64,000 nucleotides of DNA from Telmatospirillum siberiense (lineage in GTDB: Bacteria > Pseudomonadota > Alphaproteobacteria > Rhodospirillales > Magnetospirillaceae), in contig NZ_PIUM01000023.1 in the NCBI RefSeq assembly GCF_002845745.1, positions 42,207-106,206 on the forward strand, read 5' to 3'. Position numbers and translations under genes: made by a program. Positions 1 through 9,422 of the stretch are shown here, in pieces; position 1 is the stretch's first letter, and every line of letters starts with the position of its first letter. The notes beneath the pieces are model-generated. The model ran no database searches and was not told where the DNA came from. It saw nothing but the letters and a program-made list of their open reading frames with translations.

Positions 1-60
1 TTTCACGTCAGCCGCTTCGGTAAGCCGGTCCCGGCGTGAGGCGCCGCTTCGGAAAACCAC

Positions 61-1374
61 TCAGCGGTTGACCACCCGTCCCGGAATGCGCAGCACCAGG
101 ACGACGCCCAGCAGCATCAGCGCGGCCAGGATGTAGAGCGCCAGATCCGTGCTGTGCGTGGTGTCCTTGATCCAGCCGACGAGATAGGGGCTCAAGAAGC
201 CGGCGCATTGGCCCAGCGAATTGATCAATGCCAAGCCGCCGGCCGCGGCCGAGGCGGTGAGGAAGCCGCCGGACAGCGGCCAGAACATGGGCAGCCCGGT
301 CAGCGCCCCCATGGTCGCCAATGTCAATCCGATGGTGGCCACGGTCGTGCTGGAGGCGAAATTCGCGGCGATCAGCAATCCCACGACCCCCATCAGCATC
401 GGCACCGCAAGATGCCAGCGACGCTCGCGTTTGGCATCGGCCGAACGGCCGACGATCACCATGAAGATGCTGGCCGCGAGATAGGGAATGGCGCTCAACC
501 AGCCGATGGTCATCGGATTGGCGATGCCGCTTGATTTGATGATGGTCGGCAGCCAGAAGTTGATCGAATAGACGCCGCATTGAATGCAGAAATAGATGAT
601 CCCGAGAACCCAGACGCTGGGATTGCGCAGGACCCGCGCGAAGGAGTCCGAAACCGTGGCCGGGCGGTTCTTTTCATCGTCGATCAGGGCTTGCTTCAGG
701 GCGTGGCGCTCGTTCTCGTTCAGCCATTTGGCCTGGTCGATGCCGTCGTTCAGCAGGAAGAACAGTCCGATGCCCAGCAGGATGGTCGGCAGTCCCTGCA
801 GCAGATAAAGCCATTGCCATCCGGCCAATCCCCCCATGCCGGAGGCGAAGCTTTTCAGAATCCAGCCGGAGAACGGGCTGCCGATCAGGCCGGAAATGGG
901 GATGGCCGACATGAACAGGGCGATGATCCGGCCCCGTTCGGCGGAGGGAAACCAAAGGGTGAAGTAAAGAATGATGCCGGGGAAGAAACCCGCCTCGGAA
1001 GCACCGGTGAGCAGGCGCAGGACGTAAAAGGACGTCGCCGAGGTGACGAACAGCAGGCAGGTCGAAAAGATGCCCCACAGGATCATGGTGACCGTCAGCC
1101 AGCGCCGCGCCCCCACCTTGTAGAGGGTAAGATTGCTGGGCACCCCGCAGAGGACATAGCCGATGAAAAAGATGCCGGCTCCCAGGCCGTAGACGGTTTC
1201 GCTCAGGTGGAGATCATCGAGCATCTGCAGCTTGGCGAAGCCGACATTCACCCGGTCGAGGTAATTGAAGAGATAGCAGATGAATAGAAACGGCAGCAGG
1301 TGAAGCGCGACTTTTTTATATGTTTTTCTCAGATCGACGGGATTTTCTGGCTCCAAAACCGTGGTGGCCGTCAT
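61..1374 (-). CDS. MFS transporter, anion:cation symporter (ACS) type
   Basis: A 437-residue inner-membrane transporter with about 12 hydrophobic segments. The N-terminal half carries the family pattern NYLDRVNVGFAKLQM around residue 40, typical of the ACS branch of the major facilitator superfamily (tartrate, phthalate, hexuronate and aldonate carriers, organic anion with H+). I start it at the ATG at 1374, not the longer frame beginning at 1416, because AAGGAGGAAACA sits directly upstream. It lies just downstream, same strand, of an aldo/keto reductase gene but 150 bp apart, so co-transcription is possible but unproven. The substrate cannot be read from the sequence; an organic or sugar acid is the family expectation. 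Confidence 0.85.
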   Translation of the reverse strand: MTATTVLEPENPVDLRKTYKKVALHLLPFLFICYLFNYLDRVNVGFAKLQMLDDLHLSETVYGLGAGIFFIGYVLCGVPSNLTLYKVGARRWLTVTMILWGIFSTCLLFVTSATSFYVLRLLTGASEAGFFPGIILYFTLWFPSAERGRIIALFMSAIPISGLIGSPFSGWILKSFASGMGGLAGWQWLYLLQGLPTILLGIGLFFLLNDGIDQAKWLNENERHALKQALIDDEKNRPATVSDSFARVLRNPSVWVLGIIYFCIQCGVYSINFWLPTIIKSSGIANPMTIGWLSAIPYLAASIFMVIVGRSADAKRERRWHLAVPMLMGVVGLLIAANFASSTTVATIGLTLATMGALTGLPMFWPLSGGFLTASAAAGGLALINSLGQCAGFLSPYLVGWIKDTTHSTDLALYILAALMLLGVVLVLRIPGRVVNR

Positions 1375-1526
1375 TGTTTCCTCCTTCGCATCTTCCGGTA
1401 TGCCTGCGGGATTCATTTATTATTGATCCCGGTATAGTGCATCGCGATATACCATTACGGTTTTATCCCGCTTTTGGTATGGGCACAATCGGCGTGTCCC
1501 GGAATGGAACGCGTGGAGGGAATCGA

Positions 1527-2510
1527 TCAGAGATTGAGCGCCTGCATGCCTTGCGGCAGGTAGCGATCGCCCGCGGTGGCGCCGCGTGGAAAGGCTTCGT
1601 CGAGGCGTTGCAGATCATCCTCTGAAAGGGTGATGGACAAGGCGCCCAGATTTTCCTCCAACAGGGCGACCTGTTTGGTTCCCGGAATGGGGACGATATC
1701 CTTGCCTTGCGCCAGCACCCAGGCCAGGGCCAGTTGCGCGGCGGTGCAGCGGTGTTCCTTCGCCATGCTCCGCACGGTTTCGGCCAGACGCAGATTATGC
1801 GCGAAATTTTCCCCGGAAAAACGGGGATGATGGCGGCGCCAGTCGTTTTCCGGAATATCCTCGGGCCGGCGGAAACGTCCGGTGAGAAAACCGCGTCCGA
1901 GCGGGCTATAGGCTACGAATCCGATACCGAGTTCGCGGCAGGTGGAAAGGATTTCCGTTTCCGGATCGCGGCTCCACAGGGAATACTCGGTTTGCAGCGC
2001 GGCGATGGGATGGGTGGCCGCCGCCCGTCTGATCGTCGCCGGAGCCGCCTCGGACAGGCCGAGATGACGCACCTTGCCCTGACGGACCAGATCGGCCATG
2101 GCGCCGACGGTGTCCTCGATCGGCGTCTTGGGATCGACCCGATGCTGGTAGTAGAGATCGATGACGTCGATCCCCAGCCGCTGGAGGCTGGCGTCGCAGG
2201 CCTTGCGGACATAGTCCGGACGACCGTCAATCCCCAGGAATTCACCGTTGGGACCACGCACATTGCCGAATTTGGTGGCCAGCACCACCTGATCGCGGCG
2301 TCCCTTCAGGGCCCGTCCGACCAGGCGTTCGTTGTGGCCCCATCCGTACATATCGGCGGTGTCGAGCAGGGTGACGCCCAGATCGAGGGCACGATGGATG
2401 GTGGCGATGGATTGCTCCTCGCTGCCGCCGGCATAGAATTCCGACATCCCCATGCAACCAAGGCCCAGCGCCGAGACGGAAAGATCGGGAGCGAGGAGAC
2501 GGTTGCGCAA
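1527..2510 (-). CDS. Aldo/keto reductase (AKR13/YhdN-like)
   Basis: NADPH-dependent oxidoreductase with an (alpha/beta)8 barrel, 327 residues. Visible family marks are [13 protein letters not shown] near the N-terminus, the catalytic-region [14 protein letters not shown] (Asp and Tyr), the Lys in VVLATKFG, and the cofactor-binding stretch [18 protein letters not shown] near the C-terminus. The open frame extends to 2606, but residues before the barrel are atypical. A TTG at 2510 preceded by GAAGGAG gives the standard family start (M-R-N-R-L-L), so I prefer it. The physiological aldehyde or ketone is unknown. The neighbouring MFS gene suggests a role in uptake and reduction of a small carbonyl compound, which is only an inference. 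Confidence 0.85.
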   Translation of the reverse strand: MRNRLLAPDLSVSALGLGCMGMSEFYAGGSEEQSIATIHRALDLGVTLLDTADMYGWGHNERLVGRALKGRRDQVVLATKFGNVRGPNGEFLGIDGRPDYVRKACDASLQRLGIDVIDLYYQHRVDPKTPIEDTVGAMADLVRQGKVRHLGLSEAAPATIRRAAATHPIAALQTEYSLWSRDPETEILSTCRELGIGFVAYSPLGRGFLTGRFRRPEDIPENDWRRHHPRFSGENFAHNLRLAETVRSMAKEHRCTAAQLALAWVLAQGKDIVPIPGTKQVALLEENLGALSITLSEDDLQRLDEAFPRGATAGDRYLPQGMQALNL

Positions 2511-2606
2511 GATGATGCTCCTTCTCGAATAAGGACTGGAGGCGAAAGTGGCGCCGGTTTGAGACGTCGCACCGTTCCGGCCCGTCTTCTGAAATGAAGC
2601 GGCCAC

Positions 2607-3342
2607 TATGGCATATTTTTCGGCGTTTCGTTATCGGCCATGGGTCAGGGGCCGGGCAACGAATTCAGGGTAACAATCGTTTGGCGCCGCCAATTTCATT
2701 TGCCGGCACGACTCTCAAGAGTCGTCATGCCCGTGCCTGACACACGGCTGTCCGGCACAGATTTTGCCCTCAATATTTAGGAAAAATTGGGCCGAGTTTA
2801 ACCACCAAAGGTCGTCATGCCCGTGCTTGAGACGGGCATCCACGTGCCCACTTCAAATGATGTCGGTCGATCTATGCAACCATGGATTGCCGGATCAAGT
2901 CCGGCAATGACGGTTTTTAGGTGTGATTACCACTCAAATAGAGGCCAGCACGATCCGTGCCGGACAGCCGTATGTTGCGCACGGCCATGACGCCGATGTC
3001 AAAGAAATCGAAACCTGAGTTCGGAGCCCCGGCCGCCTGTAGCGCTTCGATCCGCATCTGTGTTCATCGGTGTTTATCGGTTCTGATCTGTGTTTCCTTA
3101 TGATCGATTCCGGCGAGTTATCCCGGGGCTAATCGGGCTGCTCCCGAAGGCTCGGTCCGGGGACCGGGCCTTGTCAAAATGGAGCACAGATGAACACCGA
3201 TGAACACAGATAGGTGCAGATGTGGAGTGCACCCCATCCTGAGACAAGAAACTACAGACAGGGTTGATCTTGAGCCGCGGTGGTCTGGTGCCGGGGTAGT
3301 CGGTGACCCTGCTTTTCCTTGTTTCAAATTCAAGTGCCGCCG
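2607..3342. repeat. Intergenic region with dispersed repeats
   Basis: About 740 bp with no credible gene. It contains GTCGTCATGCCCGTGC twice (2721 and 2814), an inverted pair ATTGCCGGA / TCCGGCAAT (2886-2908) followed by GACGGTTTTT that could terminate transcription, and an inverted pair of the dispersed sequence ACACCGATGAACACAGAT (plus strand near 3194, minus strand near 3058). These are the kinds of short palindromic intergenic repeats scattered through many proteobacterial genomes. Short open frames here (for example 3118-3333) have no protein-like features. Confidence 0.6.
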
Positions 3343-3370
3343 CCCCGGGCGGACATTCGTCCGCCCGGGG
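3343..3370 (-). terminator. Strong hairpin downstream of the PAS chemoreceptor gene
   Basis: Perfect 12-bp stem CCCCGGGCGGAC / GTCCGCCCGGGG with an ATTC loop, 25 bp past the stop codon of the minus-strand chemoreceptor gene. There is no clear U-tract on the minus strand, so it may act as a terminator or an mRNA 3'-end stabiliser. Confidence 0.5.
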
Positions 3371-3395
3371 TTCTTCCTCTGACGCTTCGCCGCGC

Positions 3396-4880
3396 TTATC
3401 GCGCCAGGACCTGGGCGGCTTCCTTGGTTTTGGTCACCGCCTGGCTGACCTGTTGGATGGCCGCGGAAATTTCGTTGATGCTTCCGCTGATGGTGTCCAC
3501 CGCCACCGACGTGCCCTGCATGCTCGACGACATGCTGCGGGTCACCGCGCTTTGTTCCTCGACCGCCCCGGCGGTGCCGGTGACATATTCGCGCACCGTG
3601 GCGATGGAGTGACGGATGTCGGTAAGCACCGAGACCACGTCGACGGAAGCCGCCTGCACCTTTTCGATTTCCTCGGAAATCTGTTCGGTGGCGCGGGCCG
3701 CCTGATTGGCCAGATGCTTGACTTCGTTGGCGACCACGGCAAATCCCTTGCCGGCCTCGCCGGCCCGGGCCGATTCGATGGTGGCGTTCAATGCCAGCAG
3801 ATTGATCTGACCGGCGATGGTCTGGATCAACACCACCACGCCGCCCATGGCGGTCGCCGCGTCCTGGAGGCGCGAGGCCGACTGATCGGCCACCGAGGTC
3901 TGCTCGAAAACATGGTCCGTGGCGCCTTTGGACTTCGCCATGCTTTCCGAGATTTCCTTGATGGAGGCGTCAAGTTCCTCGGCGCTCGACGCCAGCATCT
4001 GGACATTGCCCGAAGTTTCGGACGCGGCGCGGACGGCTTCCGACGTCTGGTTGGATGAGCGGCCGAGAGCGCCGTCGATTTCTCCGAAATTGACGTCGAT
4101 CAGCGTTTTCAGGCTGTCCAGCAGGGCGATCTGCCGGGTGATGTCGGTGGCGTATTTCACCACCTTGTACGGCTTGCCGTTGAGATCGAGGATGGGGTTG
4201 TAGGAGGCTTCGATCCACACCTCGCGGCCGCCCTTGCCGATGCGTTTGTATTGCGCGGCCTGATATTGCCCGCTGCGCAGTTTTTCCCAAAATTGCTTGT
4301 ATTCGGCGCTGTTGCGATAGGCCGGCTCGACGAACATGGAGTGATGTTTGCCCTGGATTTCCGGTAGAGAATAGCCGAGCGCGTTCAGAAAGTTCTGGTT
4401 GGCCGTGATCACCGTGCCGTCGAGCTTGAATTCGATGACGGCCTGAGCCTTGCCGATGGCCTGGATCTGGCCCAGAAGGTCGGCGTATTTCAATTTATCC
4501 TCGGTGACGTCCGTGGCGTATTTCACCACTTTGAACGGCTTGCCGTCGGAGCCCATGATCGGATTGTAGGCGCCTTCGATCCACACCTCGCGGCCGCCCT
4601 TGGCGATGCGCTTGAATTGCGCCTTCTGGAATTGGCCACTACGCAACTTTTCCCAGAATTGCTTGTATTCTGGGCTGTCGCGGTAAGCCTGTTCGACGAA
4701 CATCGAATGATGCTTGCCGCGGATTTCTTCCTGCCGGTAGCCCATCAGGGTCAGGAAATTGTCATTGGCGCGGATGATGGTGCCATCCATCTGAAATTCA
4801 ATGACGGCCTGTGTCTTTTCCAAAGCCGCCAGCGTGCCTTCCATTTCGGAACAGCGGGCACCGGAAATAATTTTGAGCAT
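3396..4880 (-). CDS. Soluble methyl-accepting chemotaxis protein with two PAS domains
   Basis: A 494-residue cytoplasmic chemoreceptor without signal peptide or membrane segment. Two tandem PAS domains (about residues 20-135 and 140-255) are clear duplicates: both contain [29 protein letters not shown] and KGGREVWIE, with PAC-type ends [13 protein letters not shown] and [14 protein letters not shown] signalling domain follows (about 265-490) with the CheA/CheW hairpin around [30 protein letters not shown]. The layout resembles BdlA/Aer-type redox or energy sensors that bind haem or flavin; the ligand is not visible here. It would signal through CheW-CheA to the flagellar motor or to biofilm dispersal. 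It is divergent from the LysR gene. Confidence 0.9.
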   Translation of the reverse strand: MLKIISGARCSEMEGTLAALEKTQAVIEFQMDGTIIRANDNFLTLMGYRQEEIRGKHHSMFVEQAYRDSPEYKQFWEKLRSGQFQKAQFKRIAKGGREVWIEGAYNPIMGSDGKPFKVVKYATDVTEDKLKYADLLGQIQAIGKAQAVIEFKLDGTVITANQNFLNALGYSLPEIQGKHHSMFVEPAYRNSAEYKQFWEKLRSGQYQAAQYKRIGKGGREVWIEASYNPILDLNGKPYKVVKYATDITRQIALLDSLKTLIDVNFGEIDGALGRSSNQTSEAVRAASETSGNVQMLASSAEELDASIKEISESMAKSKGATDHVFEQTSVADQSASRLQDAATAMGGVVVLIQTIAGQINLLALNATIESARAGEAGKGFAVVANEVKHLANQAARATEQISEEIEKVQAASVDVVSVLTDIRHSIATVREYVTGTAGAVEEQSAVTRSMSSSMQGTSVAVDTISGSINEISAAIQQVSQAVTKTKEAAQVLAR

Positions 4881-5068
4881 CGAAAATACCTCAATGTCTG
4901 CGTCAAATTCGATTTCAGCCGGATGGCTTGATTCGCATACTGAGATATTCTGCCATGAATATAATGGCGTGCTATCCCCATTTTAGGACGTCTCTAATTT
5001 TTCGAGCCCTATGGCGTGATGCTGACGGCGGAGTGGATTACGTCGCAATCAATGCTTATATTGGATCG

Positions 5069-5977
5069 ATGTTCGAGTTCAGCCATCTGCGCTGTTTCAT
5101 TGTCCTGGCCGAGGAGCTGCACTTCCATCGCGCGGCCCAGCGGCTGAACATGACCCAGCCTCCGCTAAGCCGGCAGATCCAGCTTCTCGAACATGAGTTG
5201 GGAGTTTGTCTGCTGAGGCGTTCGAGCCGGCTGGTCGAACTTACCCCGGCCGGCAAGGCGTTTTATTTGGAAGCGCGCCGGCTGCTGCATATCGCCGAAA
5301 ACGCCAAGGTCATCGCCCAGAGGATGGCGCGCGGCGAATCGGGGTTGGTCACCTTGGGTTTCACCGCGGCGTCGAGTTATGCCTTCCTGCCCCGGCTGGT
5401 CGCGCTGGCCAAGGAAAAGCTGCCCGAGATCGATCTGGTCTTGCGCGAAATGGTAACCCTTGACCAGATCGAGGCTCTGAACTCCGGACGGATCGATCTC
5501 GGTTTCTTGCGTCCGCCGCTCAATCGCTATGGAATTTCGGGGAAACGGATTCTGCGGGAACCATTGCTGCTCGCCGTGCCGCGCGATCATCCGCTGGCGG
5601 CGTGCGAGCAGCTTCGTCTCACCGATCTCGACCGTCAGCCGTTCATTACCTATTCCCCGGTCGAGGGGCGTTATTTCCACGATCTCCTGGCCGGACTGTT
5701 CCAGACCGCCGGCGTCGCCCCCAATTACGTCCAATACGCCATTCAGACACACTCCATCCTGGCGCTGGTCAATGCCGGCATCGGCCTCGCCGTGGTGCCG
5801 GAATCGGCCCGCAACCTGCATCCGGATGGCGTCGTTCTGCGCGATTTTCCGTCTGAGGCGAAGGCTTCCACCGAGCTTTTCCTGGCTTGGCGGGATGGCA
5901 ATGAAAATCCCGCCGCTTCGGTACTGAGCGAACTCATCCTGCGGGAATTCGGCGGGGGCGGATCCTCCGCGAAATGA
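5069..5977 (+). CDS. LysR-family transcriptional regulator
   Basis: A 302-residue regulator: winged helix-turn-helix at residues 1-60 (FSHLRCFIVLAEELHFHRAAQRLNMTQPPLSRQI, with the recognition helix MTQPPLSRQIQLLE), linker helix, then a periplasmic-binding-protein-like effector domain from about residue 90. The 'AEELHFHRAA' form and the effector domain (ALVNAGIGLAVVPES) place it near the CatM/BenM/CbnR group. The frame is open from 4928 but the canonical N-terminus begins at the ATG at 5069. It sits 329 bp upstream of, and in the same direction as, the sugar-acid genes starting at 6307, which it probably controls; LysR proteins usually need a small-molecule co-inducer. Confidence 0.88.
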   Translation: MFEFSHLRCFIVLAEELHFHRAAQRLNMTQPPLSRQIQLLEHELGVCLLRRSSRLVELTPAGKAFYLEARRLLHIAENAKVIAQRMARGESGLVTLGFTAASSYAFLPRLVALAKEKLPEIDLVLREMVTLDQIEALNSGRIDLGFLRPPLNRYGISGKRILREPLLLAVPRDHPLAACEQLRLTDLDRQPFITYSPVEGRYFHDLLAGLFQTAGVAPNYVQYAIQTHSILALVNAGIGLAVVPESARNLHPDGVVLRDFPSEAKASTELFLAWRDGNENPAASVLSELILREFGGGGSSAK

Positions 5978-6306
5978 GAGCCGTTCGGTTCTCGCGTCAG
6001 CGATACCGAAAATGCATCGAACGATGCTTCCGACGACATGGACCTTGAGGCTTCCCAAAATTACCGTGGTGGCGGAATCAAGAATTCGACCAAGTCGAGT
6101 GGAAGCGTCATGACCGAAAAACCACACCCCGGAGTTGGTGCGTCGTCCGTCCACTGAGCCGAGAAAAGCTCGTGCGGCGGCGCCATGGCCTCATGTCCGG
6201 TCGGCGGGAGCGCCGGGCGGAGATCAAAGTGCGGTGTCGGCTTTTGCGTTGAAACCTTTCCACCACCCCGTCACGTCGTTTCAACAAGCTTTCGAAAGAG
6301 GACGCC
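5978..6306. other. Intergenic region upstream of the sugar-acid genes
   Basis: 329 bp with no credible gene on either strand. It must hold the promoter of the 6307-11871 run and probably the LysR binding site. I did not find a convincing T-N11-A dyad by eye, nor a clear terminator for the LysR gene. Confidence 0.4.
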
Positions 6307-7197
6307 ATGAGCAAGGTTGGTTTTATCGGATTAGGCATCATGGGCACGCCGATGGCGGGTCACTTGCTGGCGGGCGGCCATGAATTGTTCGTCCATACGA
6401 TCGGTCCGGTACCGGACATATTGGTCAAGGGTGGAGCCAAGGCCTGCGCCGACGGCAAGTCCGTGGCCGAGCAGGCCGAGATCGTGATCGTCATGGTCCC
6501 CGACACGCCGGACGTCGAGAAGGTCCTGTTCGGGGCGAAGGGGGTCGCCGAGGGACTGTCGAAGGGCAAGCTGGTGATCGACATGAGCTCGATCTCGCCG
6601 ATCGAGACCAAGCAGTTCGCCGAGAAGATCAAGGCGCTGGGCGCCGACTATCTCGACGCGCCGGTGTCGGGCGGCGAGGTGGGCGCCAAGGCGGCGTCCC
6701 TGACCATCATGGTGGGCGGCAGCGACGCCGCCTTCGAACGGGCCCGTCCGCTTTTCGACCTGATGGGCAAGAACATCACCCTGGTCGGCGGCAACGGCGA
6801 CGGTCAGACCTGCAAGGTCGCCAACCAGATCATCGTGGCGCTCACCATCGAGGCGGTCGGCGAAGCGCTGCTGCTGGCCGCCAAGGCTGGGGCCGATCCG
6901 GCCAAGGTGCGCCAGGCCCTGATGGGCGGCTTCGCTTCGTCGCGCATCCTGGAAGTGCATGGCGAACGCATGGTCAAACGGAATTTCGATCCCGGCTTCC
7001 GGATCGAACTGCATCAGAAGGATCTCAATCTGGCTTTGTCGACGGCCCGCAAGATCGGCCTGTCGCTTCCCAACACGGCGACCTGTCAGGAGCTTTTCAA
7101 CGCCTGTTCCTCGCACGGCGGAAAGGCCTGGGATCATTCCGGCATGGTCCGAGCCCTGGAGATCATGGCCAACTTCGAGATCGGGCAGAAAGCCTGA
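6307..7197 (+). CDS. 2-hydroxy-3-oxopropionate (tartronate semialdehyde) reductase-like, 3-hydroxyacid dehydrogenase family
   Basis: A 296-residue NAD(P)H-dependent reductase of the beta-hydroxyacid dehydrogenase family. It shows the N-terminal Rossmann fingerprint GFIGLGIMGTPMAGHLL, the substrate-binding DAPVSGGEVGAKAASLTIMVGG near residue 120, and the catalytic-lysine segment GQTCKVANQIIV near residue 172. Closest in pattern to GarR/GlxR, which reduce tartronate semialdehyde to D-glycerate. Preceded by GAAAGAGG. The next gene is an HpcH/HpaI aldolase 21 bp downstream; such aldolases can produce pyruvate plus tartronate semialdehyde from 5-keto-4-deoxyglucarate, so the pair makes sense as garL-garR in order reversed. 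The exact substrate is an inference. Confidence 0.88.
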   Translation: MSKVGFIGLGIMGTPMAGHLLAGGHELFVHTIGPVPDILVKGGAKACADGKSVAEQAEIVIVMVPDTPDVEKVLFGAKGVAEGLSKGKLVIDMSSISPIETKQFAEKIKALGADYLDAPVSGGEVGAKAASLTIMVGGSDAAFERARPLFDLMGKNITLVGGNGDGQTCKVANQIIVALTIEAVGEALLLAAKAGADPAKVRQALMGGFASSRILEVHGERMVKRNFDPGFRIELHQKDLNLALSTARKIGLSLPNTATCQELFNACSSHGGKAWDHSGMVRALEIMANFEIGQKA

Positions 7198-7218
7198 AAG
7201 CAGGATGGACACGCGAAA

Positions 7219-7989
7219 ATGAACACGACCTTACCCGTGAACCATTTCAAGCATGCGATCAAGAGCGGCCGGCTGCAAATCGGTCTGTGGTCAATCCTGT
7301 CGAACCATATGACGGTCGAGGTGATCGCCGGTGCCGGCTTCGATTGGCTGGTCCTCGACACCGAGCATGCTCCGAACGAGCTTCCCATGGTCATGTCGCA
7401 ATTGCAGGCGGCGCAGGGGGGCACCGCCCATCCGGTGGTGCGCATTCCCTGGAACGACACGGTGGATATCAAGCGCTATCTCGATATCGGGGTGCAGACC
7501 CTGCTGATTCCGACCATCGAATCGGCGGCGGAGGCGAGGGCGGCGGTGGCCGCCACCCGCTATCCGCCGAAGGGTGTGCGCGGCTATTCGGCGGCGCCGC
7601 GCGCCGCGCTCTATGGCCGGGTGAAGAACTATCCGCAGATCTGCGAGGAGGAGATTTGCGTCCTTTTGCAGGTCGAGACCCGCAAGGGGCTCGACAACCT
7701 CGAGGAAATCGCCGCCGTCGAGGGTGTCGACGGCCTGTTCATCGGGCCCGGCGATCTCTCCGCCGCCTTGGGTCACGCCGGTAATCCGAAACATCCCGAG
7801 GTTCTGACCATTATTGACCAGACCATCGGGCGTATCCAGGCGGCCGGCCTGCCTGCCGGCATTCTGACCCCCGACGAGGCCCTGGCCCGTCATTATATCG
7901 AACTGGGATGCCTGTTCACCGCCGTCGGATCCGACCTCGGCTTGCTCGCTCGCGGTTCCGAGCAGTTGGTCCAGAAGTTCAAGAGCTGA
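7219..7989 (+). CDS. HpcH/HpaI-family class II aldolase (GarL-like)
   Basis: A 256-residue metal-dependent pyruvate aldolase. Family marks are GFDWLVLDTEHAPNE (base His near residue 49), the phosphate/pyruvate arginine in PVVRIPWND, the metal ligand Glu in LLQVETRKGLDN and Asp in GLFIGPGDLSAALG. The TIM barrel is complete. Members cleave 5-keto-4-deoxy-D-glucarate, 2-keto-3-deoxy acids or 4-hydroxy-2-oxoheptanedioate. Position between a GarR-like reductase and a lactonase-like gene favours a sugar-acid substrate over an aromatic-degradation one. The start ATG at 7219 follows a weak purine-rich stretch 21 bp after the upstream stop codon. Confidence 0.87.
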   Translation: MNTTLPVNHFKHAIKSGRLQIGLWSILSNHMTVEVIAGAGFDWLVLDTEHAPNELPMVMSQLQAAQGGTAHPVVRIPWNDTVDIKRYLDIGVQTLLIPTIESAAEARAAVAATRYPPKGVRGYSAAPRAALYGRVKNYPQICEEEICVLLQVETRKGLDNLEEIAAVEGVDGLFIGPGDLSAALGHAGNPKHPEVLTIIDQTIGRIQAAGLPAGILTPDEALARHYIELGCLFTAVGSDLGLLARGSEQLVQKFKS

Positions 7990-8004
7990 AAGGAACCTTC
8001 AAAT

Positions 8005-8053
8005 CGCCCCGGCATTGGTCCGCCGGGGCGTCGGCGGCCGCTGAAGCGGCCGC
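8005..8053. repeat. Two tandem GC-rich hairpins between aldolase and lactonase genes
   Basis: First stem CGCCCCGGC / GCCGGGGCG (8005-8030), second stem GCGGCCGCT / AGCGGCCGC with a GA loop (8034-8053), in the 105-bp gap. No U-tract follows. They could attenuate or stabilise the transcript between the two genes. Confidence 0.55.
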
Positions 8054-8094
8054 TCGTAAAATAAAAGGACCTTGGGATATCAGGAGGAAACATC

Positions 8095-9255
8095 GTGAAG
8101 ACATCCAGGCTTGCGCTGGGTGCAGCTTGCCTTGCGGCTGCGCTTTTAGGCATGGGCGGACAGGTGCCGGCCATGGCTAAAACCTTCGTCTACGTTTCCA
8201 ATGCCGAGGACGGCGACATCGACGGTTTCCTCTTGGACAAGGAAACCGGATCGCTTTCCTCCCTCGGTAAGACCTCGGCGGGCAAGGCGGTGATGCCGAT
8301 GACCGTCAGCCCGGACAAGAAATTCCTTTATGCCTCCGTTCGGTCGAAACCGTTCAACGTGGTGACCTATGCCATCGATCCGTCGAGCGGCGCGCTCAGT
8401 CAAAAGGCGAGCGCGCCATTGCCCGACAGCATGGCCTACATTTCGATCGACGCTACGGGGCGGTTTCTTTTCACGGCGTCCTACGGCGGGGACAAGATCG
8501 CCGTAAACCCGATTGATGAAGCCGGACTTGCCCGCGCCGAGGCCATTCAGGTCGTTCCGACCGGCCACAACGCACATAGCATTCGTATCGACGCGTCCAA
8601 TAAATTCGTCTATGCGACAAATCTCGGCAGCGACCAAATCCTGCAATTCCGTTTCGACGCGAAGACGGGAAAATTGTCGGAGAACAAGCCCGCCCTCATA
8701 AAAGAGCCCGAGGAAAACGGTCCTCGGCATATTATTTTTTCTCCGGATCAAAAAAACATCTATGTCAGCAATGAGCTGAGTGGAAATGTCTTTCAATTTT
8801 CCGTCAATAAAGCCAAGGGAACATTGAAAGCTGTCGGTGATACCGCCAGCATGCCCGCCGGGTCCGGCCTCGTTCCCGGGCTCTATCCCCAAGTGGCGGC
8901 AGCCAATGCCAAGTCCGGCATCAAGGACGACAAATCGCGGGTTTGGTCCGCCGATTTGAAGATCACGCCCAATGGCCGCTTTCTCTATGTGAGCGAAAGA
9001 ACGAGAAGCAAGATCTCGTTACTCTCCGTGGCACCCGGAACGGGGCGGCTCACCTATGTGACCGAGTATCCGACGGAAACGCAGCCACGGGGGATCGGCA
9101 TCGATCCAACCGGGACTTTTTTGATCGCATCCGGCGAGAAATCGGATCGCCTGGCGGTTTATCGGATCAATCAGACTACAGGGGAATTGACCCTGCTCGA
9201 CCGCTATCCAGCCGGCAAGGGCGCCAACTGGGTCGAAATCGTCGATTTGCCGTAA
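8095..9255 (+). CDS. Exported lactonase-family beta-propeller (6-phosphogluconolactonase YbhE/Pgl-like)
   Basis: A 386-residue protein starting at GTG 8095 behind CAGGAGGAAACATC. A signal peptide is visible (K-T-S-R then about 20 hydrophobic residues ending near PAMA), so the mature protein is probably periplasmic. The rest is a repeating propeller pattern of blades such as FVYVSNAEDGDIDGF, KFLYASVRSKPFNV, GRFLFTASYGGDKI, NIYVSNELSGNV, GRFLYVSERTRSKI and GTFLIASGEKSDRL, typical of the lactonase (PF10282) family. The cytosolic family member hydrolyses 6-phosphogluconolactone; export argues for opening an unphosphorylated sugar lactone before uptake by the MFS carrier encoded next. That role is inferred from context. 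Confidence 0.85.
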   Translation: MKTSRLALGAACLAAALLGMGGQVPAMAKTFVYVSNAEDGDIDGFLLDKETGSLSSLGKTSAGKAVMPMTVSPDKKFLYASVRSKPFNVVTYAIDPSSGALSQKASAPLPDSMAYISIDATGRFLFTASYGGDKIAVNPIDEAGLARAEAIQVVPTGHNAHSIRIDASNKFVYATNLGSDQILQFRFDAKTGKLSENKPALIKEPEENGPRHIIFSPDQKNIYVSNELSGNVFQFSVNKAKGTLKAVGDTASMPAGSGLVPGLYPQVAAANAKSGIKDDKSRVWSADLKITPNGRFLYVSERTRSKISLLSVAPGTGRLTYVTEYPTETQPRGIGIDPTGTFLIASGEKSDRLAVYRINQTTGELTLLDRYPAGKGANWVEIVDLP

Positions 9256-9266
9256 CTCGGAGCATG

Positions 9267-9302
9267 TTTCCGGCCGTCGTTCTCAAGGACGGCGGCCGGA
9301 AA
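9267..9302 (+). terminator. Hairpin after the lactonase-like gene
   Basis: Arms TTTCCGGCCGTCGT and ACGGCGGCCGGAAA (one G-T pair) enclose an eight-base loop, starting 12 bp after the stop codon. No U-tract follows, so partial termination or mRNA processing inside the cluster is more likely than a full stop. Confidence 0.45.
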
Positions 9303-9422
9303 ACGGTTGTTTGCGGATAGCCCATCGGCCGGATTCATCCGGCTTGAGCTTTGATTCATGACATGCCACGCGCCTTAAAAGCGGGCCGGTGATCCGGCTC
9401 AATCTTCGGGGAGGACAGGTCC

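Noticed and set aside
3118..3333. 71-codon minus-strand frame
   Set aside because: Falls in repeat-rich intergenic DNA, overlaps an inverted repeat and has no ribosome site.
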